Origin: CAVRJC01 sp964505725
Lineage (GTDB): Bacteria; Actinomycetota; Acidimicrobiia; IMCC26256; DASPTH01
Reading direction: 5' to 3'
Length of the DNA stretch: 64,000 nt
Assembly: GCA_964505725.1 (NCBI GenBank)
Contig: CAZDJK010000052.1
Coordinates: 66,396 to 130,395, forward strand
Made by a program: the position numbers and the translations under genes. Below the pieces are notes generated by a model. It worked only from the letters and a program-made list of their open reading frames with translations. It searched no databases and was not told where the DNA came from. This document shows positions 1 to 8,400 of the stretch, in pieces (position 1 is the first letter of the stretch; every line of letters starts with the position of its first letter).

Positions 1-1689
1 CTGCCCACCGCCCGCATCCGGTGTGAGCACCGCGACCGTGAGCGTGACCGATGCCGCGCGCCGCTCGGTGAGCCGCTCGAGTCGCGCGCCGCGACCGGTC
101 ACGAGTGCCTGCGACGGCTCGGTGCCGCGCGGGAACCGGTGCGAGCCGAGCGGTGTCTGCGCGGTGAACGCGCAACCGGCGAGCCGGTACGGCACGTGGC
201 CGGGGTAGCGGTCGAGGAGCGCGAGGTCGACATTGCCGTTGGCGACCACGTACACGTCATCGTTCGTGGGCGGGCCGGGCGACAGGGTGTAGCGGTCGAG
301 CACGGTCGTGCCCACGTAGTCGCCGGGCAGGAACACGAGCGCGGGACGGTCGCGGTCGGTGGCAGCGGCGAGGAGGTCATAGGGCTGCGCCCGCGCGTCG
401 CGTTCGCCGAGCGCGGTCGAGACCGCGTCGCCGAGACCGATGCCGGTGGTGGTGAGTGCGACGACCGCGAGCGCGACGAGTGCCCACCGGTGCCATGCCC
501 ACACCTGGCGCGCACCTTCCACGCCGAGCACCGCCAACGGCACGAGCACGGGGACGAAGTAGTAGGGGCCGAACCGGTCGACGGCCTTCGACAGCAGCGC
601 GATGTTCGCGAGACCCCAGAAGAAGAGGTAGCCGAAGGGCACGACCACCGCGACCGCGGCGAGCGCGAGGGCGTCGGCGCGCCGGTGCAGCGCGTAGACG
701 CCGAGCACCGCGAGGAGCACGAGCACAAGGCCGCCGAACGCCCAGTCGCGCAGCGCCCACAGGTTCGCGGCCACCGCGTGCACCCCCTGGCGCGCGCCGA
801 AGTAGGTCTGCGGTATCCCCGACGGGAGCAGGCCCCGGTACCCGAAGCCGAGCCGATCGGTGCTGCTCCACAAGGAGTACGGCAGCTTCCACGGGACGCC
901 GGTGACGTACGTGTTGTACGCGCCCTGGGCGACGACGACGGGCGCCGCGCCGGCGAGTGTCCACGCCGCGGCGGCCCCCAGCGTCCGGACGTCGCGTCGC
1001 AGCGTCCATACCGCCCAGAGCACGAACGGCAGGAGCGTGAGCACCGCGTCGTACGGACGCGCGCAGAACGCGAGCGCTCCGAGCACTCCCGCCGCCACGA
1101 GCGCGCGTCGCTCCGTGCCCGGCACGCCGCGCAGGAGGGCGGCGGCAGCGAGGGTCCACAGCCCGCCGAAGAGCACGTAGGAGAGGAGCGTCGTGCTCTG
1201 GACGATGGTCAGGGGTGACAACACCACCAGGGCCGCGGCGACCGCCGCCGTGGCTCGCGACCGGAGCACCGCGAGCGCCAGCGCGTAGCTCCCGAGGAGG
1301 AAGAGGAGCGCGGCCAGCGCGAGCGCGACGCGCGTGACCGAGAGCAGCGTCGTGACCGCGAGCACCGCCGGCCACACCAGGTTGTACTTGAAGATGTAGC
1401 CGTGGTCGGTCGCCGACGCGAACCACGGTTGGAAGCTCCGGGCGATCGCACCCGCGGGCACCGACACTGCCAGCCGGCCGTGGGCAAGCAGGTCGGCCTG
1501 GTGGAGGTAGGCCTGCTCGTCCAGGTTGGTCGAGAGCTCGGGCTCGAGCCAGGCCGAGCCGGCCACTGCCCATACCGAGACCGCGACCGCGAGCAGCGCG
1601 AGCACGAACGCGGGCCAGCGCGGCTCGGGCGCGCGCGCCGATGCCTCGGGTTGCGTGTCCGCGCCGGGCCGCGGCTCCGGCTCGGTCAT
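1..1689 (-). CDS. Membrane glycosyltransferase-like protein (GT-C type), 3' end outside window
   Basis: Predicted polytopic membrane glycosyltransferase; 563 codons are present and the frame is still open at the window edge. The ATG at 1689 gives a proline-rich cytoplasmic start, a first membrane span near residues 28-46, then NLDEQAYLHQ (residues 55-64) in the first outside loop, where GT-C enzymes keep their catalytic acidic residue. Alternating hydrophobic segments follow, with CARPYDAVLT in the middle. The same motifs in the same order (RDEPVYLWQM, TRPYDALLW) occur in the gene at 21577-23586, so the two are paralogues. GT-C enzymes use polyprenyl-phosphate sugars at the outer membrane face; donor and acceptor cannot be told here. 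Head-to-head with the GT87 gene at 1798. Confidence 0.8.
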   Translation of the reverse strand, partial: MTEPEPRPGADTQPEASARAPEPRWPAFVLALLAVAVSVWAVAGSAWLEPELSTNLDEQAYLHQADLLAHGRLAVSVPAGAIARSFQPWFASATDHGYIFKYNLVWPAVLAVTTLLSVTRVALALAALLFLLGSYALALAVLRSRATAAVAAALVVLSPLTIVQSTTLLSYVLFGGLWTLAAAALLRGVPGTERRALVAAGVLGALAFCARPYDAVLTLLPFVLWAVWTLRRDVRTLGAAAAWTLAGAAPVVVAQGAYNTYVTGVPWKLPYSLWSSTDRLGFGYRGLLPSGIPQTYFGARQGVHAVAANLWALRDWAFGGLVLVLLAVLGVYALHRRADALALAAVAVVVPFGYLFFWGLANIALLSKAVDRFGPYYFVPVLVPLAVLGVEGARQVWAWHRWALVALAVVALTTTGIGLGDAVSTALGERDARAQPYDLLAAATDRDRPALVFLPGDYVGTTVLDRYTLSPGPPTNDDVYVVANGNVDLALLDRYPGHVPYRLAGCAFTAQTPLGSHRFPRGTEPSQALVTGRGARLERLTERRAASVTLTVAVLTPDAGGGQ

Positions 1690-1797
1690 CGCCACGGGAG
1701 CCTACCGACGTGAGGTCCCGACGCCGGGCACGAGCGCGCGCCGGGCCGCCGCTACCCTGCGGCAGCGACCGGGCCGACGACGGAGGATCGCGAGCGC

Positions 1798-3102
1798 GTG
1801 ACCATCGCGCAGAGCCGCAAGCTGCTGTACGTTGTCGCCGCACTCGGGATCGCCTTCGGCATCCTGCTGTTCGCGGTGCACAGCCACGATTACCTCGAGA
1901 CGATCCCGTCGTCGGACTTCGCGATCAACCGCGCCGCTGCACAGCAGATGCTCGACGGGCAGCCGCTGTACAACCGGGCGGAGGCGCGGGCGCGCGTGCT
2001 CCGTGACGCCGGCGGCGCGGCGCAGGACGCCTTCCTCGGCACCTACTCCAGCTTCATCGGACCGCCGTCGACCGCGCTCTTCTACACGCCGTGGGCGCAC
2101 ATCGGCTACGACGACGCGCGGACGAGCTTCGACGTCGTGGAGCTGTTGTGCATGCTCGGCGCGATCGCGGTCACGGGGCTCGCGGTCCCGCGCCGCGACC
2201 GCCTGCTGGCGTGGCTCGTGGGCACCGCCGCGCTCGTCATCTTCTTCCCCGTGATCTCGACCCTCGCGCTCGGCCAGGTCGACGGCTTCGTGATCCTGTC
2301 GTTAGGGGTGGCGCTTTGGGCGACGGTCCGGGAACGATGGTGGATCGTCGGCGCCGCGCTCGGGGTCGCAGTCGTCTTGAAGATCAGCCCGTGGATCGTG
2401 CTCCTGTTCCTCTTGCTACGCGGGCGTCGCTACTGGAAGCAGCTCCTGATCGGAGCCACGGCCGCGGTCGCGGTGCTCCTCGTCGCGAGCGCGATCGTCG
2501 GCGGACGACCGCACGACTTCATCACGTGGGTGAACGACGTCGCGCCCACCCTCGCCCGCGGGAACCGCAGCGTGGAGAACCAGTCGGTGCCCGCGTTGCT
2601 GGCCCGGCTGTTCACCGGCGCGCACGACATCGTCGAGACGTCGACCTCGCTCGGTGCCCTCCGCTACCTCGGGTACCTCGGGGGGCTCGCGGGCGCGGTC
2701 GGCCTGTGGTGGTGGCGGCGCGACCGTCCCTACGAGCCGCTCGAGATGGGCGCGGTCATCCTGCTCGCGCTGCTGTGCGGTCCGATCTCGTGGGAGCACT
2801 ACCTCACGTGGGCGATCATCCCGCTCATGCTCCTCGCCGACCCGGCGCGCTTCGCGGGGTCACGTGCGCGCGTGGTGGTGCTGCTGGGGCTGCTCGGCGG
2901 GGCGACCGCGCTGTTGGCGCTCCCGGTGAAGTACCCGACGCCGCAGCAGGTTGCCGCGCACTGGTACTACCGGCCGTACTCCGCGGCCGGTACGGTCGGG
3001 ATCATCGTGTATCTCGGCGTCGCGCTGTACTTCCTACGCGGCAGCGGGGCCGGCCGTGCTGAGCTCGACGACGTTGCCGTCCGGGTCCTCCAGGAACGCT
3101 GA
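1798..3102 (+). CDS. GT87/DUF2029 family membrane mannosyltransferase-like protein
   Basis: 434-residue polytopic membrane protein resembling glycosyltransferase family 87 (DUF2029), polyprenol-phosphate-mannose-dependent enzymes of actinobacterial envelope glycans. Seen: a membrane span right after the start, the acidic loop TIPSSDFAINRAAAQQ, the segment YSSFIGPPSTALFYTPW, and late NRSVENQSVPALL, all typical of the family. The GTG at 1798 has GGAGG at 1782-1786. The last about 20 codons run into the opposite-strand VOC gene, so the tail after YFLRG is antisense to a conserved VOC motif and is probably not functional sequence. Acceptor glycan unknown. Confidence 0.8.
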   Translation: MTIAQSRKLLYVVAALGIAFGILLFAVHSHDYLETIPSSDFAINRAAAQQMLDGQPLYNRAEARARVLRDAGGAAQDAFLGTYSSFIGPPSTALFYTPWAHIGYDDARTSFDVVELLCMLGAIAVTGLAVPRRDRLLAWLVGTAALVIFFPVISTLALGQVDGFVILSLGVALWATVRERWWIVGAALGVAVVLKISPWIVLLFLLLRGRRYWKQLLIGATAAVAVLLVASAIVGGRPHDFITWVNDVAPTLARGNRSVENQSVPALLARLFTGAHDIVETSTSLGALRYLGYLGGLAGAVGLWWWRRDRPYEPLEMGAVILLALLCGPISWEHYLTWAIIPLMLLADPARFAGSRARVVVLLGLLGGATALLALPVKYPTPQQVAAHWYYRPYSAAGTVGIIVYLGVALYFLRGSGAGRAELDDVAVRVLQER

Positions 3103-3456
3103 ACGCACGGTCACGCCGAAGTCCTCGCGCGAACGCGGCCGCGAGAGCCACTCCGCGCCGCGCGCTTCGAGCGCTGCGACCGTCTCGTCGAACGCGTCGA
3201 TCGGCACGAGCAGCGCGAAGTGCGGGAGCCCGACACGCGCCGGCACCTCGTCGATGTACGAGAGGTGGATCTGCGTGGTGCCCTGTTCGAGCCACGCGCC
3301 GCGGAAGTTGAACCCGGGACGCGGGATCAGGTGGAAGCCGAGCACGTCGGTGTAGAAGGCCACCGAGCGGTCGACGTCGGCGGTGAGGATGTTGACGTGA
3401 CTGTGACCGGTGATGGTGACGGTCGCGGTTGGAGTGGTGCTGGTGTCGGTGGTCAT
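3034..3456 (-). CDS. VOC-family (glyoxalase/bleomycin-resistance-like) protein
   Basis: 140-residue single-module vicinal-oxygen-chelate protein. Seen: an N-terminal beta strand HSHVNILTADVDRSVAFY followed by the fold pattern ending in FLEDPDGNVVEL, the classic VOC C-terminus. VOC proteins bind a divalent metal or sequester small molecules; the substrate is not readable. Its ATG overlaps the stop of the upstream MarR gene by 4 bases, so the two are co-translated. The operon sits back to back with a DrrAB-like exporter, which makes a drug-binding or detoxifying role plausible (inference). Its 3' end overlaps the convergent GT87 gene by 69 bases. Confidence 0.88.
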   Translation of the reverse strand: MTTDTSTTPTATVTITGHSHVNILTADVDRSVAFYTDVLGFHLIPRPGFNFRGAWLEQGTTQIHLSYIDEVPARVGLPHFALLVPIDAFDETVAALEARGAEWLSRPRSREDFGVTVRSAFLEDPDGNVVELSTAGPAAA

Positions 3457-3917
3457 GACGACCTCACTTCCGCAACTTCTGCAGGGAGCACCTTCTGATC
3501 GGCCTCGATCAGCTTACGCACGAGGTCGCGGAGCTGCCGCTGTTCCGCAGCGCTGAGCTCGCCGAAGGCGCGCGGCGGCTCGTACAGCAGCGAGAACACG
3601 TGCTCGAGCGTCGCGGTGCCCTCCGGGGTCACGACGAGGCTCTTGGCGCGGCGGTCGGTGGGATGGGGCGCCCGCTCGACGAACCCGCGTGCCTCGAGCG
3701 CGTCCGCCACGCTCGTGACGTACGAGGCATCACAACCCCAATGGCCCGCCAGATCGCTCATGCGGGTCCCGCGTCCGGGGAGGTCGACCAGCGCCTTGAG
3801 CAGTCCGGGCGAGAGGCCGACCTCGCACGCCACCTCGTGCATCCGGTCGTGGGGCTCGCCCTCGAGGAACAGGTCGAGCAGCAGGCGCCACGCATCACGG
3901 CCGGCCTTGACGATCAC
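3453..3917 (-). CDS. MarR-family transcriptional regulator
   Basis: 154-residue winged-helix repressor. Seen: N-terminal helical dimerisation segment, HTH around MSDLAGHWGCDASYVTSV, and the wing with PTDRRAKSLVVT, whose Asp-Arg-Arg is the MarR DNA-contact signature. A GTG at 3917 is chosen because no in-frame ATG lies upstream. It overlaps the VOC gene behind it (4 bases) and faces the ABC exporter across a 62-base gap containing an inverted repeat. MarR regulators usually repress themselves and a divergent transporter until a small ligand binds; that is the likely arrangement here. Confidence 0.9.
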   Translation of the reverse strand: MIVKAGRDAWRLLLDLFLEGEPHDRMHEVACEVGLSPGLLKALVDLPGRGTRMSDLAGHWGCDASYVTSVADALEARGFVERAPHPTDRRAKSLVVTPEGTATLEHVFSLLYEPPRAFGELSAAEQRQLRDLVRKLIEADQKVLPAEVAEVRSS

Positions 3918-3940
3918 GTACCCATTGTACGCACGATATT

Positions 3941-3960
3941 TGAATCCAGTCCACTATTCA
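3941..3960. promoter_or_regulatory. Candidate MarR operator (inverted repeat) between marR and the ABC exporter
   Basis: TGAAT (3941-3945) and ATTCA (3956-3960) form a perfect 5-base inverted repeat with a 10-base spacer in an AT-rich stretch of an otherwise GC-rich region. A 20-base dyad in the divergent gap fits a MarR dimer site. Binding is inferred only. Confidence 0.45.
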
Positions 3961-3979
3961 TGATGCTAAAGTAAAACCC

Positions 3980-5038
3980 ATGACCATGGTCGACGATCCC
4001 GCCCGCAACGGCTCCCGACGCGACGACGCGGTCGTCGCCGACAGCCTCGTCAAGCACTTCGGCGACGTGCGCGCGCTCGACGGCGTATCGTTCGCCGCGC
4101 CGGTCGGCACCGTGCTCGGCCTGCTCGGCCCGAACGGGGCGGGGAAGACCACGTCGGTGAACATCCTCACCACGCTGCTCCTGCCCGACGCGGGCCAGGC
4201 GCGCGTGCTCGGCTGCGACGTCACGGAGGATCCGGAGCGCGTGCGCGCGTCGATCGGCCTCGCGGGGCAGTACGCGGCCGTCGACGAGAACCTCACCGCG
4301 GCGGAGAACCTCCGCCTCGTGGGCCGGCTCACGCACATGTCGGCGGCCGACATCGCGCGCCGTACGGACGAGCTGCTCCAACGGTTCGCGCTGGTCGACG
4401 CCGCCGACCGCGTCGCCAAGACGTTCTCGGGGGGGATGCGCCGCCGGCTCGACCTCGCCGCCGCGCTCGTGCACGACCCGCCCGTCCTCTTCCTCGACGA
4501 GCCCACGACGGGCCTGGATCCCCAGGGCCGCGCCGAGCTCTGGGCCGTCATCGAGTCGCTGGTGGAGAGCGGCACGACGGTCGTGTTGACCACGCAGTAC
4601 CTCGAGGAGGCGGATCGCCTCGCGGATCGCATCGTCGTCGTCGACCACGGGCACGTGATCGCCGAGGGGACGAGCGGCGAGCTCAAAGGCCGCATGGGCG
4701 AGACCGTCATTGAAGTCGGCTTCCGCGACGACGCCGGCGCGCGCACGGCGGCGGAGAAGCTCGCGACGGTCGGGGCGGTCGCGCGGGAGGGCCACTCGGT
4801 GCGCCTCAACGTCGACAACGGCGCGAGCGCCATGCTCGAGACCGTGCGGGTGCTCGACGCCGAGCACCTCGAGCCCTCGTCGATGGTGTTGCACGAGCCC
4901 ACGCTCGACGACGTGTTCCTGGAGCTCACCGGCCACCGCGCCGAGGACGAGACCGCCGGTGACGGTGACGTCGAGGAGCCCGACCCGAACCACGACCCGC
5001 CATCGCCGCGGCGCGCCCGGAAGGGAGGCCCCCGTTGA
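3980..5038 (+). CDS. ABC transporter ATP-binding protein, DrrA-like
   Basis: 352-residue ATPase subunit of a two-gene exporter of the daunorubicin-resistance (DrrA) class. Seen: Walker A GPNGAGKTT (residues 50-58), Q-loop LAGQYAAVDENL, signature SGGM (150-153), Walker B/D-loop LFLDEPTTGLDP (170-181), switch LTTQYLEEADRLADR, and a C-terminal DrrA-type extension. Starts at ATG 3980; a second ATG lies two codons in. Its stop overlaps the TTG start of the permease by 4 bases. Likely controlled by the divergent MarR protein. Typical substrates are hydrophobic antibiotics or lipids; not determinable here. Confidence 0.93.
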   Translation: MTMVDDPARNGSRRDDAVVADSLVKHFGDVRALDGVSFAAPVGTVLGLLGPNGAGKTTSVNILTTLLLPDAGQARVLGCDVTEDPERVRASIGLAGQYAAVDENLTAAENLRLVGRLTHMSAADIARRTDELLQRFALVDAADRVAKTFSGGMRRRLDLAAALVHDPPVLFLDEPTTGLDPQGRAELWAVIESLVESGTTVVLTTQYLEEADRLADRIVVVDHGHVIAEGTSGELKGRMGETVIEVGFRDDAGARTAAEKLATVGAVAREGHSVRLNVDNGASAMLETVRVLDAEHLEPSSMVLHEPTLDDVFLELTGHRAEDETAGDGDVEEPDPNHDPPSPRRARKGGPR

Positions 5039-5856
5039 CCACGATCACCGCTCCTCCCGAAGTCGTCCGCGGGCTGGCACCCGCCCGTCGCGGCTCCACC
5101 GCCGTCGCGGACTCGCTCACCATCGCATGGCGCAACCTCCTCGCGCTCCGACGCAACCCGCGGCTGCTCGTCTTCGCCACGTTCCAGCCGCTCGTGCTCG
5201 TGGTGATGTTCCGGTACGTGTTCGGCGGCGCGCTGCAGTCGAGCACCGGCGGCATCCCGTACGTCGACTACCTCATGCCCGGCGTGTTCGCGCAGGCCCT
5301 CGTGTTCGGTGCCCTCACCACCGGGGTGGGGCTCGCGGAGGATCTCCAGAAGGGGCTCATCACCCGGTTCCGCTCCCTGCCCATGGCGCGCTCGGCCGTC
5401 CTGACCGGCCGCACCATCTCCGACCTGGTGCGCGGCGCGTTCGTGATCACGCTGATGTGCGTGGTCGGGTTCGCCGTGGGATGGCGAATCCACACCAACG
5501 TCTGGGGCCTGCTCGGCGCGGTCGGTGTGCTGCTCGCGTTCGCGTACTCGCTGTCGTGGGTGTTCAGCATCGTCGGCCTCACCACCAAGGACGCAGAGAC
5601 CGCCCAGGCCGCCTCGTTCCCGATCCTGGCCCCACTTGTGTTCGCGTCGTCTGCGTTCGTCCCGGTCTCCAGCATGCCCAGCTGGCTCCAGCCGTGGGCC
5701 GAGAACCAGCCGGTATCCGTGGTCATCAACGCCGCACGCGCGCTCACCATCGGCGGACCGACCCTCGATCCTGTCCTCAAGGCGATGGCGTGGATCATTG
5801 GGATCATCGTCGTCGCCGCGCCGATCGCGGTGCGGGTCTACCGCCGCACGAGCTGA
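5035..5856 (+). CDS. ABC-2 type permease, DrrB-like
   Basis: 273-residue membrane partner of the preceding ATPase. Seen: a soluble N-terminus, the segment SLTIAWRNLLALRRNPRLL typical of DrrB-type permeases, then about six hydrophobic spans with the conserved ABC-2 loop ENQPVSVVINAARAL before the last span. TTG start at 5035 is supported by the purine-rich GGGAGG at 5025-5030 and by the 4-base overlap with the ATPase gene. Dimers of this subunit and the ATPase form the complete exporter. Confidence 0.92.
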   Translation: MTTITAPPEVVRGLAPARRGSTAVADSLTIAWRNLLALRRNPRLLVFATFQPLVLVVMFRYVFGGALQSSTGGIPYVDYLMPGVFAQALVFGALTTGVGLAEDLQKGLITRFRSLPMARSAVLTGRTISDLVRGAFVITLMCVVGFAVGWRIHTNVWGLLGAVGVLLAFAYSLSWVFSIVGLTTKDAETAQAASFPILAPLVFASSAFVPVSSMPSWLQPWAENQPVSVVINAARALTIGGPTLDPVLKAMAWIIGIIVVAAPIAVRVYRRTS

Positions 5857-5875
5857 CCCGCAGTCGAACCGGCCG

Positions 5876-7453
5876 TCACGGTGGCGGCGCGACCACCCGG
5901 AACGCGCCGCGCATGAACGGGTGGATGCGGCAGAAGAACGTGTAGGTGCCGGGCGAGAGGTCGCTCGGCGTCGTCCACGTGAGCCGACCGACCGTGGGCG
6001 GGCCGGCCACGCCGAGCTGGCCCGAGTCGAACGGGACCGACCCGTCGGCCAGGGGATAGGCCACCCCCGTCGACGCGGTGCACGGCGCCTTGCACGCGGT
6101 GATCGAGTGCCACACGTCGAGCGTCGGCGCGTCGACGTTGTCGAACGTGATCGTCTGGCCCGCGGTCACGGTCGGGATCGGCGTTGCGGAACCGAGGTTG
6201 CCGGCGCCGTAGGTGAAGTCGGTGATGTCGAGCGTCGACGCCGGCCCCGCGGGCGCGGTCGCCGGGTCCGCGAGCGTCGTCGGCACGCCGCCGTGGTGGT
6301 CGTTCTCGGCCAGATGGCCGTGGGTCAGGCGTCCCGTTCGGTCGACGCGGGTCGTGAACGGGTCGGCGCCGCGCCCGCTGTCGGCCATCCACACCACCTC
6401 GAGCCCCATCGACTCGTACCACGACGCGCGGCTCGTGTCGTAGGTGGTGGTGAGGCGCAGTACGTCGCCCGCGTGCACCCCCACGCGCCACTTGTCGCGC
6501 GTCGCGGTCATCGACACGTCCCACGACACCGCCCCCGCCGGCTCGTAGTAGTGCGCGGTCGAGGCGAAGAGGTGTGCGGTCCGCCCGTCCCGTACCAGGC
6601 TCAGGTCGTCGCGCAGCCCTCCGGGATGGAGGTGCCCGAACGTCTTCACCAGCACGCCGTCGGTCGGCACCGTCCAGTCGTTCTTCGCGGGACCGTCGCC
6701 GTACGGATCGACCGCGTCGTCGGGGTAGGTGAAGCGCCCGTTGGTGCCCGAGCCCTTCAACACGTCGAAGACGGGGTAGATGCTGCCGTTCTGCACGTCC
6801 ATCCAGATCGGGTGCACGGGCGTGAGCTGCTTCGCGGCCGCGCTCGCCGCGGGGATGAAGTCGACGTCGTAGGTGATGTAGAGGGTGAACGCCTTCGGCG
6901 TGAGGTCGTGCACCATGTAGTCGAGCAGCCACTGATCAGCCGCGGCGTACTGGTAGCCGTACCCCGGTGGCAGCGCGAGCGCGGTCTTCTCCTCACCGGA
7001 CGCGAAGAAGCGCTCCGGGAAGTTGGGGCTGGTGGAGTCGCGGTGCGCCGTATCGAGCCACACGCCGTGGTGGAGGTGCACGACGTCGACCGGCGGCACG
7101 GTGCCGTCCTCGCGCTCGAGGTTGGGCCGGAAGCCGACGACCCATCCATCGACCGCCGGCTGGGGGATGCGGCGGGAGTTCTGGATCAGGTTCTGCCCCG
7201 GCCCGATGTCGAGGGGCCCGTAGCGGAAGTGGAGGTGCTCCACGCCGGGCCGGTCGACCTCGCCGACGCGGCTCTCGGCGCTCGCCTTCACCCTTCCCGC
7301 TTCGCCCGACGCGCTCGTGGGCGCGGGCGCGCGGGTGACGTCCGTCTGCGCACCCGCTGCCGGCGCGACCAGCACCACGGCGAAGCCGAGTGAGGCCGCC
7401 ACTGCGAGGCGGGTGCGCGCGCGGGTGCGGGCGGCCCCGCTCGTCGACGGCAT
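5876..7453 (-). CDS. Secreted copper-binding protein with C-terminal cupredoxin domain
   Basis: 525-residue exported protein. A signal peptide is visible (LAVAASLGFAVVLVAPAAGA). The long central part is not a family I can name, but is rich in paired histidines (HLHHGVW, FGHLHPGGLRDDL, STAHYY), as in copper monooxygenase-like folds. The last 120 residues form a cupredoxin: WHSITAC supplies one His ligand and FFCRIHPFM gives Cys508, His511 and Met514, the type 1 copper pattern. Likely a periphery-located copper redox or scavenging protein. It stands alone, convergent with the ABC permease and divergent from the Tad operon. Confidence 0.75.
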   Translation of the reverse strand: MPSTSGAARTRARTRLAVAASLGFAVVLVAPAAGAQTDVTRAPAPTSASGEAGRVKASAESRVGEVDRPGVEHLHFRYGPLDIGPGQNLIQNSRRIPQPAVDGWVVGFRPNLEREDGTVPPVDVVHLHHGVWLDTAHRDSTSPNFPERFFASGEEKTALALPPGYGYQYAAADQWLLDYMVHDLTPKAFTLYITYDVDFIPAASAAAKQLTPVHPIWMDVQNGSIYPVFDVLKGSGTNGRFTYPDDAVDPYGDGPAKNDWTVPTDGVLVKTFGHLHPGGLRDDLSLVRDGRTAHLFASTAHYYEPAGAVSWDVSMTATRDKWRVGVHAGDVLRLTTTYDTSRASWYESMGLEVVWMADSGRGADPFTTRVDRTGRLTHGHLAENDHHGGVPTTLADPATAPAGPASTLDITDFTYGAGNLGSATPIPTVTAGQTITFDNVDAPTLDVWHSITACKAPCTASTGVAYPLADGSVPFDSGQLGVAGPPTVGRLTWTTPSDLSPGTYTFFCRIHPFMRGAFRVVAPPP

Positions 7454-7515
7454 CGGGCGTCAGTCTTCCCGAGCCGCCGGCCGCCCGGGTGGCATGCCTC
7501 CGGCGATCGGGGCCT

Positions 7516-7602
7516 GCCCGATTCGCCCGATTCGTTCGTTCTTGACGAGTTGCCCGATTCCTGACATCATGCCCAGGTCATCAGGAACCGGACAATTCCT
7601 GA
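7516..7602. promoter_or_regulatory. Repeat-rich promoter/operator region of the Tad operon
   Basis: Three copies of GCCCGATTC (7516-7524, 7525-7533, 7552-7560) lie ahead of a possible promoter: TTGACG (7542-7547) and CATCAT (7565-7570) with a 17-base spacer. Downstream are TTCCTGA (7558-7564), its reverse complement TCAGGAA (7581-7587) and TTCCTGA again (7596-7602), giving two overlapping perfect 7-base dyads. The arrangement suggests activator sites upstream and repressor or RNA-structure elements in the leader of cpaB. All functional readings are inference. Confidence 0.5.
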
Positions 7603-7635
7603 GCAAAAGCTCGGAGAACGAGTGGGAGGGCATTC

Positions 7636-8400
7636 GTGGCATTGGCGGGAGTGGCGGGTACCGACGATGCGCCCGGCACGGGGCTCCGGTCCGGGTGGTC
7701 GGCGTCGCCGGGCCGGCTCCGCGGTCGGCTGTCGAGCGGTCACGTGCTCATGATCGTGGCGGGGCTCGTCGGCATGGTGCTCACGCTCGCCGTGCTGCGC
7801 GGCGACCGGGGCGGGGCGCCGGTCGCCGTCGCGGCACGCGACATCCGGCCCGGCGACGTCATCACCGCAGCCGATGTGCGCGTCGAACGGGTGCGCGCGG
7901 GCGCGTCGATGCTCGCCACCATCGTGCACGGGAGCGGGTCGCGCGGACTGCGCGGGCAGATCGCGGTCACCGGCATCGCGGCGCACGCGTTGATCCCCCG
8001 GCGCGCGGTCCGACCGCGTGCCGCACGCGGCGGGCTCCGCGCGATGAGCATCCCGCTCGACCCGTCGGTCGCGGTCGGCGGACGACTCGCCGCCGGCGAC
8101 CGGGTCGACGTGCTGGATGCCGACCGCGGCAGCGCGGCGATCATCGTCGCCGGTGCCGAGGTGCTCGGCGTCGACTCGGGACGGAGCGGCGGCATCGGCC
8201 AGGCGAGCAGCTCCTTCACGCTCACGGTCGCGGTGGACGCGCCGCAGTCGGTGCTGGTCGCGGGCGCGATCGCCGACGGTCACGTCTCCGTCACCCGCAC
8301 CACGGGCGCCACGCGCGCGACCGTGGGCCGGCCCGCCGGGCGTGACGCGGCGACGAGCACCGCCGACGACCCGCTCGACGCGTCGGGGAGCGCGCCGTGA
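7636..8400 (+). CDS. cpaB: Flp pilus assembly protein CpaB-like (SAF domain)
   Basis: 254-residue single-span protein. Seen: a short cytoplasmic N-terminus, a membrane span HVLMIVAGLVGMVLTLAVL (residues 36-54), then an SAF domain beginning PVAVAARDIRPGDVITAADV, the module shared by CpaB/RcpC proteins, and a low-complexity C-terminus. In diderms CpaB helps the secretin; here no secretin gene is seen, as expected for a Gram-positive envelope. GTG start at 7636 with GGGAGG at 7624-7629. First gene of the operon; its stop overlaps the next start by 4 bases. Confidence 0.85.
   Translation: MALAGVAGTDDAPGTGLRSGWSASPGRLRGRLSSGHVLMIVAGLVGMVLTLAVLRGDRGGAPVAVAARDIRPGDVITAADVRVERVRAGASMLATIVHGSGSRGLRGQIAVTGIAAHALIPRRAVRPRAARGGLRAMSIPLDPSVAVGGRLAAGDRVDVLDADRGSAAIIVAGAEVLGVDSGRSGGIGQASSSFTLTVAVDAPQSVLVAGAIADGHVSVTRTTGATRATVGRPAGRDAATSTADDPLDASGSAP

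Noticed and set aside
139..1218. Long plus-strand open frame at the window start
   Set aside because: It is Arg/Glu/Gly-rich with no domain and is antisense to the membrane glycosyltransferase whose frame carries membrane spans and family motifs.
3914..4993. Minus-strand gene opposite the DrrA-like ATPase
   Set aside because: Antisense to intact Walker motifs; Arg/Val/Asp-rich and without homologous pattern.
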